A stretch of DNA of 64,000 bases, taken from NCBI GenBank assembly GCA_020636005.1, contig JACJYR010000001.1:1-64000 (forward strand), written 5' to 3'. Positions 50,794-60,059 of this stretch are shown here, piece after piece. The notes under the pieces are model-generated. The model saw nothing but the letters and a program-made list of their open reading frames with translations, was not told the DNA's origin and made no database searches. Position numbers and translations under genes: made by a program. The first letter of the stretch is position 1. Every line of letters starts with the position of its first letter. This stretch comes from Lewinellaceae bacterium (lineage in GTDB: Bacteria > Bacteroidota > Bacteroidia > Chitinophagales > Saprospiraceae).

Positions 50794-51288
50794 TCATTTT
50801 CTGGAGAAGTCGTCCTGCAGACGGACGATGTCATCTTCGTTGGATGGGTGGGCCTTATCAGTATGCTGCCAGATTTCTGCGACGGTGCCCCATCCTTCCA
50901 GCCCGACCAGCCGGTGCCGCTCGCCCCGGGCAAGTACCACTTTGTCCCCGACGCCCAGCCGCTGAAGTTCCCCCTCTTCGTCCGTGTCGCTCGTAACCAC
51001 TCCTGCCACCCCGTCAATCAGCCGCCAGACCTCCGCCCGCCGGTGGTGGTACTGCCAGGAAAGCCGTTTGTTAGGCGCTACCATCAGGATTTTGGGGCTT
51101 AGTTTTTCAAACCCCTTAAAATCCGCCATTGACAGTTCAGGGAAATAGGTCTCAATGAATTGGGGGGCTTGCGATTCGTCAATTACATAAAAACCACCCC
51201 AGGGCCGCTGGGTGTCCTGGCTGACGATGCGGAAGCCTCCTTCCGAAAGCGAATTGGCTACTTTTTCAAAAACTGTAGATTGCGACAT
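50794..51288 (-). CDS. Cupin-domain protein, mannose-6-phosphate isomerase type II-like
   Basis: 164 residues from the ATG at 51288 (MSQSTVFEKV); an upstream ATG would add 21 residues without support. The core is a single cupin: RPWGGFYVI, LSPKILMVAPNKRLSWQYHH, RAEVWRLIDGVAGVV, LGVGDKVVLARGERHRL and TVAEIWQHT. The HHRRAEVW and GERHRL histidines and glutamate are the usual metal ligands. This is the pattern of the isomerase half of GDP-mannose pyrophosphorylase/phosphomannose isomerase enzymes without the nucleotidyltransferase half. It could isomerise a sugar phosphate or only bind one. It is not obviously tied to the respiratory genes. Confidence 0.75.
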   Translation of the reverse strand: MSQSTVFEKVANSLSEGGFRIVSQDTQRPWGGFYVIDESQAPQFIETYFPELSMADFKGFEKLSPKILMVAPNKRLSWQYHHRRAEVWRLIDGVAGVVTSDTDEEGELQRLGVGDKVVLARGERHRLVGLEGWGTVAEIWQHTDKAHPSNEDDIVRLQDDFSRK

Positions 51289-51476
51289 ACGATATATTGT
51301 GTATTTGAAAATGGAGGGCAAAACTAAACATTGGGGGGCATTCTGCAACATGGAAACACGGAAACACGGATGGTTTTGCCATTTCGTCTTAAAACAAAAC
51401 TTTGACTATCAAAGTATTGCCTACCATCAACCGCCCACCATCTGACGTTGACCGGTATAAGCGGGATGGTACCAAA

Positions 51477-51519
51477 AGAAAAAGAGGCTGCCCTGGATAT
51501 CGGAACAACCTCTTTTTGC
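51477..51519 (-). terminator. Terminator after tRNA-Leu
   Basis: AAAAAGAGG (plus 51479-51487) and CCTCTTTTT (51509-51517) form the stem on either side of a 21-nt loop, directly after the 3' end of tRNA-Leu on the minus strand. Confidence 0.6.
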
Positions 51520-51522
51520 AGG

Positions 51523-51607
51523 TACCCGGAGCGGGACTTGAACCCGCACGGCCGTTTCTGGCCACTGGATTTTAAGTCCAGCGTGTCTACCATTCCACCA
51601 CCCGGGC
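51523..51607 (-). tRNA. tRNA-Leu (anticodon TAA)
   Basis: An 85-nt cloverleaf reads on the minus strand: acceptor GCCCGGG / TCCGGGT, D-arm GTGGAATGGTAGACAC, anticodon stem CTGGA..TCCAG with loop CTTAAAA (anticodon TAA, plus 51572-51574), a long variable arm (GGCCAGAAACGGCC) typical of type II tRNAs, and T-arm GCGGGTTCAAGTCCCGC. The discriminator is A. CCA is not fully encoded. Confidence 0.95.
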
Positions 51608-51624
51608 TTGTGGGACGTGATGGT

Positions 51625-51654
51625 AAAAAAAAAGCCTTCACGAGTGAAGGCTTT
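51625..51654 (-). terminator. Terminator between tRNA-Gly and tRNA-Leu
   Basis: AAAGCCTTCA and TGAAGGCTTT form a perfect 10-bp stem with a CGAG loop; on the minus strand it runs into a long T-stretch. It lies 3 bp beyond tRNA-Gly, so tRNA-Leu would need read-through or its own promoter. Confidence 0.75.
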
Positions 51655-51657
51655 CGG

Positions 51658-51730
<73 letters not shown>

Positions 51731-51762
51731 ATTAAAAAGTATTGCTTTCTTGTAAAGCGGGG

Positions 51763-51794
51763 CAAATATCGGTTGCCCAGGGTTATTTTTCAAA
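51763..51794 (-). promoter_or_regulatory. Putative promoter of the tRNA genes
   Basis: On the minus strand TTTG (plus 51791-51794) is followed after 20 nt by GATATTTG (plus 51763-51770), one mismatch from TAnnTTTG. Start of transcription would be about 25 nt before tRNA-Gly. Confidence 0.45.
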
Positions 51795-51924
51795 ATTTCA
51801 AAGCCGCTTTTTTTAAATTTTTTTTAAACAGGAAGCGCTAAGCCTTTTGCCTGCTGGACTCGGTGAGGGATTTAGGCCTGCATCCAATTCAATGGCTCAG
51901 GAGGTTTTGTCAAAGAACCACCAT

Positions 51925-52011
51925 TTTCAAACCATGTCAAACGATGTCAAACCATTTTCAAACCAAGTCAAACGATGTCAAACCATTTTCAAACAAATTC
52001 AAACCACAACC
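51925..52011. repeat. Periodic TCAAAC(N) repeat upstream of ccsBA
   Basis: Eight or so units of 10-11 bp, each TCAAACCA, TCAAACGA or similar, follow each other; a 36-bp super-unit (two TCAAACGATG-type and TCAAACCATTT-type words) is itself repeated. The rest of the spacer 51731-52266 has no gene. The period is close to one helical turn. Confidence 0.65.
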
Positions 52012-52170
52012 CATCGTCACCGCCCAGCCACCAATAATACCCGCTCAGGAAGTTTTCTTCCAATTTTGTACCTGGCTTGCCCTATTGTTGCAGCCTTTTA
52101 ATCCTGGGTGATAAAAATCAGTGGTTTTCAGTTACCTTTCCGAAGGAACGATTCAGGAGGAAAGGCAAAA

Positions 52171-52201
52171 TTTGTAATTTTCCGACACCTTGCTAAGTTT
52201 G
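52171..52201 (+). promoter_or_regulatory. Putative promoter of ccsBA
   Basis: TTTG (52171-52174), a 19-nt spacer and TAAGTTTG (52194-52201) match the Bacteroidota consensus TTTG / TAnnTTTG at both boxes and in spacing. The predicted start, near 52208, leaves a leader of about 60 nt. Confidence 0.65.
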
Positions 52202-52266
52202 TCTTCAACTCTTTAGCTTGCCCCAAAATATCTGATTGAGGCTTACTTTCCAAAATCACATCTCAC

Positions 52267-55200
52267 ATGGTTATCCTGAAAAAAATATTGGACAGGCTGT
52301 TTTCTACCTCAATGGCGGGCCTTTACATCGTGCTGTTTGCCATTGCCATCGGCGCAGCCACTTTCATCGAAAACGACTTTGGCACCAGCTCGGCCCAGAA
52401 GGTAATCTTCAAATCCCTGTGGTTCGAGCTGCTGCTGGTCCTGTTCGGCATTTCCCTCATCGTCAACATTTTCCGTTTCCGGATGGTGCAGCAGAAAAAG
52501 TGGGCTACCCTCACCTTTCACGCTTCAATGGTCATCATCCTGATCGGCGCCGGCGTCACCCGCTACTTTGGCAGCGAGGGCATGATGCACATCCGGGAAA
52601 AGGACGTGTCCAACTCGTTTCTATCGGCTGAATCCTACCTTATAGTAGAGGCCATGAAAGACGGCAAAAAGTACGCTTTCAACGAGCCGGTGCTGTTTGC
52701 AACCCTGGGCAACAATACCTCCCACAAATCCTACATCCTCGGCGGCCAGCAGGTAGACCTGGATGTGCTGGGCTTCATGCCCAATCCCACGGAAACAATG
52801 GTGGACGACGACAACGGGGTTCCGATTGTCAAGGTGGTGATGGGCGGGGCCAATGGCCGTGAAGAATATTATGTGCGGCACGGCGACAAGGTGGACATCA
52901 ATGGCACCCTGTTCAATTTTGGCAACGCCGAAGATCCAACAGCCTTTAATATTAAGTACGAAAACGACGAATTGTCCTTCATGGCAAACGCTGTTTTTTC
53001 CCAAACCGTGATGGCCACCAGGCAACAGGACACCCTGGCCGCCGGCGTTTACCATCCCCTGATGTTGCGCAGCATGTACACGAACGGGCAGGAGAGCTTT
53101 GTGTTCGGTGCGTTTACGCCTCATGGGACCATGCAGATCATTTCTTCCTCCCAGAAAATGGCCAGCAACAGCACGGGCGGCGTGGCCATGAAAATCAGCA
53201 CCAACGGGCAGGAGCAGGACTTTTATGTGTACGGCAACCAGGGTGTGGAAGGGAGGCCAAAAGTGCTGTCGGTTGGCAACATGAGCTTCGCCGTCTCTTA
53301 TGGCGCAAAGCGGGTCTATCTGCCCTTCTCCTTACAACTGCACGATTTTATCATGGAAAAATACCCCGGCACCAACAGCGCTTCTTCCTATGCCAGCGAA
53401 GTTACCCTGGCAGACCCGCAGAAAGGCCTGGTGAAAGACTACAGGATATTTATGAACAACATCCTGGATTACGGCGGCTACCGCTTTTTCCAATCCTCTT
53501 TTGACAAGGACGAACTGGGTACTTACCTCAGCGTGAACCACGACTTCTGGGGCACCTGGATTTCCTACATCGGCTATGCCCTGCTGACGCTGGGCATGGT
53601 GCTGACCCTTTTTGACAGCAAGAGCCGCTTCCAGCAATTGGCCAAAAACCTCAAGCGTTCCCGGGAAGCCGAAAAGGCCTTCGCCACCATCATCCTGGGG
53701 TTGTTCATGGCCAATGCTACCCCGGCCCTTGCCACCCCCCCGCCAGCGGAAAACATACAGGTAGTGGACAAAGGCCACGCAGCCCAGTTTGGCAGGATCA
53801 TCATCCAGGACTACAACGGACGCCTGAAGCCCATGAACACCTATGCCAGCGAAATTATCCGGAAACTCTCCCGCAAGGAAGGCCTGCAAGGCTTGAATGC
53901 CGAACAAATCGTGCTGGGCATGGCCACTTTCCCGGAAGAATGGTACCACGTTCCGCTCATCAAACTTGGCCACCACGAGGAAATCCGCAACATCCTCCAG
54001 GTGGGCGGCGACATGGCCACCTACAGCGACTTTTTTAATGTGGACGGCAGCTACAAACTAAAAGAAGCCGTGCGCAATGCCTACAACACCCCGCAGCGGG
54101 ATCGGGGCGTTTTTGAAAAGGAATTGATGAAACTGGACGAGAAAGTCAACATTTGCAGCATGGTGTTTTCCGGCAGGTTTATGCGCAGCTTTCCCGTGCC
54201 GGGCGACTCGACCAACCACTGGCAATCGCCCCTGGACGTGCCCGAACAGCACCTCATCAGCGAAAAGGGAACTTTTGTGGAGAAGTTTTACCCTGCATAT
54301 ATCTCCACCTTGCAATATGCGGTCGCCAAAAATGATTGGGAACTGGCCAATAAATTAATTGTGGAACTGGATAAATACCAGCATACGCATGGTGCAGCCA
54401 TAATACCTTCCACCGGCAAATTAAATGCGGAATTATTACTCAATAAATTGGATATATTCAATCGTTTGGGCGGAATATATGGCCTATTGGGGCTTGTATT
54501 TTTAGGCTTGTTATTTACCTCCGTATTTAAACCAAAATGGGATTTAAAATGGCCCGCCAAAATAGCCATCGGCGGGCTTGCCCTGTGTTTCTTGTTCCAC
54601 ACTTTTGGACTAGGGCTACGTTGGTATGTTTCAGGCCGTGCCCCCTGGAGCAATGGCTACGAATCCATGATATATATTGGTTTTACCACCGTTTTGGCGG
54701 GCCTGTTATTTTCAAGGAAATCGCTGGGCGGGCTGGCGGCCACCAGCGTACTGGCCTCCACGATCCTAATGGTGGCGCACCTCAATTTTCTCGATCCTGA
54801 AATCACGCCGCTGGTACCAGTGTTGAAATCTTATTGGCTGACTATCCACGTATCGCTGGAGGCCGGCAGCTATGGCTTCCTCATGCTCGGCGCCATCATC
54901 GGTATGCTGAATTTAATATTTATGATAGTTGGCAACCAGAAAAATGGTACGAACGTATATCGCATCATAAAAGAATTGAGCCAGGTGAGTGAAATGACGC
55001 TCATCGGCGGCCTCTTCATGATCAGCATCGGCACTTATCTGGGCGGTGTGTGGGCGAATGAATCCTGGGGCCGCTACTGGGGCTGGGATGCCAAGGAGAC
55101 CTGGGCGTTGGTTACTATATTGGTCTATTCTTTTATTCTGCACATGCGCTTTATTCCAGGTTTTCGGGGTTTATATGCATTCAATGTGGCTACCTTGTTT

Positions 55201-55395
55201 GGACTGGCCACTGTATTAATGACCTATTTCGGGGTCAATTATTATTTATCGGGCTTGCATTCTTATGCGGCGGGCGATCCGGTGCCGATTCCTCCGTTTG
55301 TATATTATGGCGCTATTTCGCTGACCGTGCTGAGTTTACTGGCATTTTGGCGGTATAGGGTTTATGCTAAAAATTCGAAAAGAGGAAGTGCTTAA
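52267..55395 (+). CDS. ccsBA: Cytochrome c biogenesis protein CcsBA (ResB-CcsA fusion)
   Basis: 1042 residues in one frame. The N-terminal ResB/CcsB half begins with spans near residues 15-33 (LYIVLFAIAIGAATFIENDF) and 55-75, then a large periplasmic domain, and a span near 430 (WISYIGYALLTLGMVLTLF). A second periplasmic region (480-720) leads to the CcsA half, whose spans carry the heme-handling motif WANESWGRYWGWDAKETWAL near residues 925-945 and the histidines of LVMVAHLNFLD-like and ILHMRFIPG stretches. System II proteins of this kind export heme and attach it to CxxCH apocytochromes, here those of ActA and ActE. A consensus-like promoter precedes it. Confidence 0.93.
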   Translation: MVILKKILDRLFSTSMAGLYIVLFAIAIGAATFIENDFGTSSAQKVIFKSLWFELLLVLFGISLIVNIFRFRMVQQKKWATLTFHASMVIILIGAGVTRYFGSEGMMHIREKDVSNSFLSAESYLIVEAMKDGKKYAFNEPVLFATLGNNTSHKSYILGGQQVDLDVLGFMPNPTETMVDDDNGVPIVKVVMGGANGREEYYVRHGDKVDINGTLFNFGNAEDPTAFNIKYENDELSFMANAVFSQTVMATRQQDTLAAGVYHPLMLRSMYTNGQESFVFGAFTPHGTMQIISSSQKMASNSTGGVAMKISTNGQEQDFYVYGNQGVEGRPKVLSVGNMSFAVSYGAKRVYLPFSLQLHDFIMEKYPGTNSASSYASEVTLADPQKGLVKDYRIFMNNILDYGGYRFFQSSFDKDELGTYLSVNHDFWGTWISYIGYALLTLGMVLTLFDSKSRFQQLAKNLKRSREAEKAFATIILGLFMANATPALATPPPAENIQVVDKGHAAQFGRIIIQDYNGRLKPMNTYASEIIRKLSRKEGLQGLNAEQIVLGMATFPEEWYHVPLIKLGHHEEIRNILQVGGDMATYSDFFNVDGSYKLKEAVRNAYNTPQRDRGVFEKELMKLDEKVNICSMVFSGRFMRSFPVPGDSTNHWQSPLDVPEQHLISEKGTFVEKFYPAYISTLQYAVAKNDWELANKLIVELDKYQHTHGAAIIPSTGKLNAELLLNKLDIFNRLGGIYGLLGLVFLGLLFTSVFKPKWDLKWPAKIAIGGLALCFLFHTFGLGLRWYVSGRAPWSNGYESMIYIGFTTVLAGLLFSRKSLGGLAATSVLASTILMVAHLNFLDPEITPLVPVLKSYWLTIHVSLEAGSYGFLMLGAIIGMLNLIFMIVGNQKNGTNVYRIIKELSQVSEMTLIGGLFMISIGTYLGGVWANESWGRYWGWDAKETWALVTILVYSFILHMRFIPGFRGLYAFNVATLFGLATVLMTYFGVNYYLSGLHSYAAGDPVPIPPFVYYGAISLTVLSLLAFWRYRVYAKNSKRGSA

Positions 55396-55403
55396 TAAAA
55401 TTA

Positions 55404-55528
55404 TAGGACATATTCGCTCATGTTCTCTTGGTGCTGAAAAGGTCTGTGGAAGTGACGGGGTGACTTCGAAGTCACCCCGTCACTTAACGGTAAATCAGCA
55501 TTTACAGAACATGAGCGGACATATTTGC
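55404..55528. repeat. Nested palindromic element with a perfect 34-bp core
   Basis: Positions 55451-55484 are a perfect 34-bp palindrome centred on TTCGAA (arms AGTGACGGGGTGACTTC). Around it CGCTCATGTTCT (55415-55426) and AGAACATGAGCG (55506-55517) form a second, outer inverted repeat, and GGACATATT occurs on both sides in direct orientation. It follows ccsBA by about 10 bp. No T-run follows the core, so it is not a simple terminator. Confidence 0.75.
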
Positions 55529-56381
55529 TGCCGCAAATAAGTTTTTGATGTTGCTGATTGAAAACGCAATACTTGTTTAATCAAAACACATAGAAACATA
55601 GACCACATAGCCTTTAATAACTTTAGACTTTGGACAAATATTCAGCACTGGCCAGCAGGCCGTTTGAAAATATGTGGTAATATTTAAGCTCAAAATCACT
55701 CCTTTTTCTCAGATTTGAGTTTGATTTTCTGCTTTCCCGTTCCTTTTTTGACAATCGGGAATTGTGGCCTGGGAACTTGAACATCCCCTTTTTACCTTCC
55801 TTTCCCTTTTTTGCACTTTCGAGGCAGAAAAGGAGTCGAATCATAAGTGCAAAAAAGTCTTAGCGCTGCTTTTTTAGTCTGTGCCGGCGACCACCTTTTC
55901 GTCTGTTCCCGTTTTTGTTCGGCTTCGCCCCCGCTGGCCACCACCTGTCCATTGAAAAGCGGTACGCTCGTTACGAGCTTTGGCTCGTAAACGGGCATTG
56001 GTTGCGGCCTCTGGCCGCCGTAAGCTGCAACATCACACCACATCAAATCCTAGCCGTTGGCACATAACTAATGTCGTTCCACAAGTCCTCCATTACAATC
56101 ACATCGATCACGCCCTTACCTTTGGCATAATTGGGGACAGACTACAAATGCACCTGTTCCCAAAAGTTGGACAGCTTTTCGGCATCGGTCTATCTTTGAA
56201 GCGACAGCCCCCTTGGTCATCTTCGATTCTTAGTGGCACTCACAGTGCAGCAGCGGCCATACGCAGCAAAAGTTGGGCACATCGCCGGCTCAAACTGTTA
56301 GCCAATTCGGAAAATAAAAAAGAACCCTTTAAACCTGGTTGTTATCAGACAGTCCAACATCGAAACTTAACAACTATATAA
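55529..56381. other. 850-bp spacer, no supported gene
   Basis: Several short frames exist on both strands, but none has a start context, a family motif or a sensible composition. A small hairpin (ACGAGC tttg GCTCGT) lies near 55974-55989. The 56050-56340 part has protein-like stretches in several frames and may be decayed coding sequence. The words GTTGGC and GTTAGCC recall integron attC ends, but no paired, properly spaced attC site was found. Confidence 0.4.
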
Positions 56382-57332
56382 ATGAAGAAGACCCTATTTA
56401 GGAGATCATTCCCGAACAAAAATTTTTTCTTGCTGATTGTTTTAATAACAATAATTAGCTGTGATAAATCTGATGGTACGGATGTAATTGTGGAACCTCC
56501 AAACCCTCTAGCGGTTGACCTGACCAAATTACCCTTTGGAGGCAGTAGTCCTACTAATATTTTGATAAGAAATCAAGGAGCCCCTAACCCGGATTTTTTA
56601 TCCCTATGGCTATGTGGACTTCCTTCCAATGGTGCCGGGAACTCAGATGCTACAGATTGGACAAATCCTGATGGCACCTGGGATTATACAAGAAAGCCGC
56701 AGGTTGAAGGGAATGTTACCTGGATAAGCGAATTTAACGTGTCGCTGGACGGCAATGGCAATCGTATCATAACGGGAAATGCCTTGCCGGACCACCCTAC
56801 CGGTGTCTTTCCGATAACCCCTGGCAGTGTGGCTTATAAATATGATGGGAATCCGAATGTGATTTCAGAACATGATGTACTATACACCTTTCCGGCGATA
56901 CCTGAAGTAGCTCCTGAGCCGAGTTGCGTGTTTTTCGGCCCTTCGGGTATCTCGCTCAGCGGAAGTGCCATCTATCACGGAGCGTCAACACTCGGCAATG
57001 ATGCTGCTGCCCATGAAATGCTTGACAGGTTCGGTGGACACACCGACGGAACGGAAAGGTACCACTATCATTTTCCTGCGCAAGACCTGCAAGACCATAT
57101 CCACCCCCACGCTTCGGGCCATTCAGCACTTATGGGATATATGCTGGACGGTTTTGGTATTTACGGGCCTTATGGCGAAGATGGAAAATTGCTATCGTCA
57201 GCAGATTTGGATGAGTGTCATGGTCATACACATCCGGTTCTTTGGGATGGCGAAATGGTTGATTTATACCATTATCATTGGACTTATGATTTCCCTTATA
57301 ATATTGGTTGTTTTAAAGGAACGCCCCAATAG
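56382..57332 (+). CDS. YHYH-domain lipoprotein
   Basis: 316 residues. A signal peptide with lipobox (LITIISC, Cys27) is followed by a short Asp-rich spacer. The YHYH domain is visible from about residue 110: GNRIITGNALPDHPTGVFPI, YKYDGNPN, VFFGPSGISLSGSAIYHGAS, DRFGGHTDGTERYHYHFPAQ, HASGHSALMGYMLDGFGIYG and, at the end, ECHGHTHPVLWDGEMVDLYH with YHYHWTYDFPYNIGCFKG. The many paired histidines suggest metal binding. The domain is common in marine and soil bacteria, but its activity is not established. The gene stands alone. Confidence 0.8.
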   Translation: MKKTLFRRSFPNKNFFLLIVLITIISCDKSDGTDVIVEPPNPLAVDLTKLPFGGSSPTNILIRNQGAPNPDFLSLWLCGLPSNGAGNSDATDWTNPDGTWDYTRKPQVEGNVTWISEFNVSLDGNGNRIITGNALPDHPTGVFPITPGSVAYKYDGNPNVISEHDVLYTFPAIPEVAPEPSCVFFGPSGISLSGSAIYHGASTLGNDAAAHEMLDRFGGHTDGTERYHYHFPAQDLQDHIHPHASGHSALMGYMLDGFGIYGPYGEDGKLLSSADLDECHGHTHPVLWDGEMVDLYHYHWTYDFPYNIGCFKGTPQ

Positions 57333-57370
57333 AGCCTAAATCATACGAGTGCTTCACAAAAATATGGATC

Positions 57371-57396
57371 GTATCGCCGGCTAAAGCCGGTGATAC
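57371..57396. repeat. Small hairpin GTATCGCCGGC / GCCGGTGATAC
   Basis: An inverted repeat with a TAAA loop and one mismatch, 38 bp after the YHYH stop. It lacks a T-run; it may be a REP-like unit or a weak terminator. The rest of 57333-57631 has only the katG terminator. Confidence 0.45.
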
Positions 57397-57543
57397 CTGA
57401 GCAAACCCATAAATTTGTTAAGCTCTCAAATCAAGCACAGCCATAAAAAATGCAAAACGGCTATAGCTTCCATGCAGCCGACGAAGCGTTTGCACTACTT
57501 GATAGCCTTGAGACAACAAGCAATTGATTATATTTCTAATAAT

Positions 57544-57573
57544 AAGAGGTGGCCCGTTGCCGGGCCACCTCTT
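57544..57573 (-). terminator. Terminator of katG
   Basis: AAGAGGTGGCCCG and CGGGCCACCTCTT form a perfect 13-bp stem with a 4-nt loop, 58 bp beyond the katG stop. On the minus strand it is followed by the AT-rich ATTATTAGAAAT rather than a pure T-run. Confidence 0.6.
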
Positions 57574-57631
57574 CTCACCTGATTGAATGCTGTATTAACT
57601 TCTTTTTTCCAATGGGCTATATATGGAAATG

Positions 57632-59881
57632 TCAGGCAAGGTCGAAGCGGTCAAGGTTCATCACTTTGTTCCATGCGGCCACAAAGTCATTTACGAATTG
57701 CCCTTGCCCGTCTGCACATCCGTAAACTTCAGCAATGGCCCGAAGCTCGCTGTTCGAGCCGAAGATGAGGTCAACACGGGTGCCCGACCACTTGCGCTCG
57801 CCTGTCTTGCGGTCACGGCCCTCGAAAATGTTATCCCCCTCAGAAGTCGCTGTCCAGGTAGTGCCCATATCAAGCAGGTTGACGAAGAAGTCGTTGGTGA
57901 GGGCCCCGGGGCGCTTGGTGAAAACACCTAGCTGGGACTGCCCGAAGTTCGTGTTCAGCACCCTCATGCCACCAATGAGCACCGTCATCTCAGGTGCGGT
58001 CAGCGTCATGAGTTGTGCTTTGTCAATCAACATTTCCTCGGCAGATGCTTTGTGAAGCGGTTTAAAATAATTGCGGAACCCATCGGCGGCTGGTTCCAGC
58101 ACGGCAAAGGATTCCACATCGGTCTGTGCTTGTGATGCGTCGGTGCGTCCTGGCGTAAAGGGCACTGTCACGTTATGCCCGCCATTTTTAGCCGCCTGCT
58201 CGATGCCTGCACAGCCGCCCAATACGATAATATCGGCGAGCGAGACCGCCTTGCCGTCAGACTGGGCCTTGTTGAAATCCTGTTGGATACCCTCCAGCGT
58301 CTTCAGCACCTGGGCCAGTTCGGCGGGCTGGTTGACCTCCCAATCCTTCTGCGGCGCAAGACGGATGCGGGCGCCATTGGCACCGCCCCGCTTATCCGAG
58401 CCGCGGAAAGTGGAGGCAGATGCCCAGGCAGTAGCTACCAATTGGGGGACAGACAGGCCTGAAGCAAGTATCCTGGCTTTGAGTGCCGCAATATCATTAC
58501 TGTCAATCAGTTTATGCGTGACCGCCGGAACAGGGTCTTGCCAGATCAGTTCTTCCGATGGCACTTCGGGGCCGAGATAACGGGTAACAGGTCCCATGTC
58601 GCGGTGTGTCAATTTGAACCAGGCCCGGGCAAAAGCATCTGCGAACTCCTCCGGGTTCTCGTGGAAATGCCTTGAAATGGGTTCGTAGATTGGATCCATC
58701 CGCAAGGCAAGGTCAGTAGTGAGCATAAAGGGTGCGTGTTTTTTGGACGGATCGTGCGCATCCGGCACGGTACCGGCGCCGGCGTCGTTTTTCGGCCTCC
58801 ACTGATGCGCACCGGCCGGACTTTTTGTCAGTTCCCACTCGTAGCCGAACAGGTGGTCGAAATAATCGTTGCTCCACTTGGCGGGCGTCTTTGTCCATGC
58901 TCCTTCCAGGCCGCTGGTAATCGTGGCTGCACCATTGCCGGTGCCGAAGGAGTTTTTCCAGCCGAGGCCCTGCTCTTCGATACTGGCACCAGCGGGTTCC
59001 CGGCCAACGTACTTCACGGGGTCGGCGGCGCCGTGGGTTTTACCAAAGGTATGCCCACCGGCAATCAGCGCTACTGTTTCGTAGTCGTTCATGGCCATTC
59101 GTCCGAATGTTTCCCGGATGTCCTTCGCCGAGGCAAGGGGGTCGGGGTTGCCGTTCGGGCCTTCCGGGTTCACATAAATGAGGCCCATTTGAACGGCGCC
59201 TAAGGGATTCTCGAGTTCCCGGTCGCCAGTGTAGCGCTTATCCCCCAACCACTCGGTTTCAGCACCCCAGTAGATGTCTTCTGCGGGTTCCCAAACATCC
59301 GCACGGCCTCCGGCGAAGCCAAAGGTCTTTAAACCCATAGACTCAAGGGCGCAGTTGCCGGCGAGGATCATCAGGTCGGCCCAGGAAATTTTCTTGCCGT
59401 ATTTCTGCTTGACGGGCCAAAGCAGCAGGCGTGCCTTGTCGAGGTTTGCATTGTCTGGCCAGCTGTTGAGCGGTGCGAACCGTTGGGTGCCAAAGCCTGC
59501 CCCGCCACGGCCGTCTGCAATACGGTAAGTACCCGCACTGTGCCAGGCCATCCGGATGAAGAACGGGCCATAATGGCCATAGTCAGCAGGCCACCAATCC
59601 TGGGAGGTGGTCATCAGTTCGAAGATGTCCTCCTTTACGGCTTTCAGGTCAAGGGTCTTGAATTCTTCGGCATAATTGAACGCTTCGCCCATTGGGTTGG
59701 ACAGGGAAGAATGTTGGCGGAGAATGTTCAGTTTCAATTGATTGGGCCACCAGTCACGGTTGGAAGGGCCACTGCCGGCAACGTGCCTCAAGGCACCGCC
59801 CGAAAAGGGGCACTTGCCCTCACTATTGACATTGTAACTTGTGGTACTTGTCGGTGAGTTCATACTTTTCTTGTTATCCAT
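57632..59881 (-). CDS. katG: Catalase-peroxidase KatG
   Basis: 749 residues, normal for the family. It degrades hydrogen peroxide (catalase) and oxidises organic donors (peroxidase). The distal site is R110, W113 and H114 in FFIRMAWHSAGTYR; the tyrosine of the Met-Tyr-Trp adduct lies in GLIYVNPEGPNG and the methionine in FGRMAMNDYE; the proximal histidine is in ALIAGGHTFGKTHG. The second, inactive peroxidase half follows from about residue 440 (RYLGPEVPSEELIWQDPVPA). The N-terminus contains the conserved KCPFSGG and NRDWWPNQL. No signal peptide; cytoplasmic. The next gene upstream is divergent, with an unusual CRP/FNR-like palindrome between the two. No OxyR or Fur gene is nearby. Confidence 0.96.
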   Translation of the reverse strand: MDNKKSMNSPTSTTSYNVNSEGKCPFSGGALRHVAGSGPSNRDWWPNQLKLNILRQHSSLSNPMGEAFNYAEEFKTLDLKAVKEDIFELMTTSQDWWPADYGHYGPFFIRMAWHSAGTYRIADGRGGAGFGTQRFAPLNSWPDNANLDKARLLLWPVKQKYGKKISWADLMILAGNCALESMGLKTFGFAGGRADVWEPAEDIYWGAETEWLGDKRYTGDRELENPLGAVQMGLIYVNPEGPNGNPDPLASAKDIRETFGRMAMNDYETVALIAGGHTFGKTHGAADPVKYVGREPAGASIEEQGLGWKNSFGTGNGAATITSGLEGAWTKTPAKWSNDYFDHLFGYEWELTKSPAGAHQWRPKNDAGAGTVPDAHDPSKKHAPFMLTTDLALRMDPIYEPISRHFHENPEEFADAFARAWFKLTHRDMGPVTRYLGPEVPSEELIWQDPVPAVTHKLIDSNDIAALKARILASGLSVPQLVATAWASASTFRGSDKRGGANGARIRLAPQKDWEVNQPAELAQVLKTLEGIQQDFNKAQSDGKAVSLADIIVLGGCAGIEQAAKNGGHNVTVPFTPGRTDASQAQTDVESFAVLEPAADGFRNYFKPLHKASAEEMLIDKAQLMTLTAPEMTVLIGGMRVLNTNFGQSQLGVFTKRPGALTNDFFVNLLDMGTTWTATSEGDNIFEGRDRKTGERKWSGTRVDLIFGSNSELRAIAEVYGCADGQGQFVNDFVAAWNKVMNLDRFDLA

Positions 59882-60037
59882 AATTCAATTAATTTGTATT
59901 GTAAAGTAATGATAAATGAGCAAAGTGTTGGTTTACAGAAGTTTGACTAAATGATATGAAGCCTGCAAGTAGTGACCTGCCCTGGCGCTGCAAACTTAAG
60001 AACAAAGGGGTTAACCAGAACTTGGAGTGATTGATCA

Positions 60038-60059
60038 TTCTGTGATACTGGTCACAGAA
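60038..60059. promoter_or_regulatory. CRP/FNR-type palindromic operator upstream of katG
   Basis: TTCTGTGA-TACTGG-TCACAGAA has perfect 8-bp arms and contains TGTGA-N6-TCACA, the full consensus of the CRP class. It lies 157-178 bp upstream of the katG start. CRP/FNR-family regulators are common in Bacteroidota and often respond to oxygen or oxidative stress. Which gene it controls (katG or the divergent lipoprotein) is inferred only. Confidence 0.5.

Noticed and set aside
51365..51385. A third full copy of the ~100-bp repeat
   Set aside because: Only the phrase ACACGGATGGTTTTG is shared; the palindrome and the rest are missing.
55850..56340. Possible integron cassette (GTTGGC and GTTAGCC words, small hairpin)
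   Set aside because: No pair of attC ends with the right spacing and no integrase; the words are too short to count.
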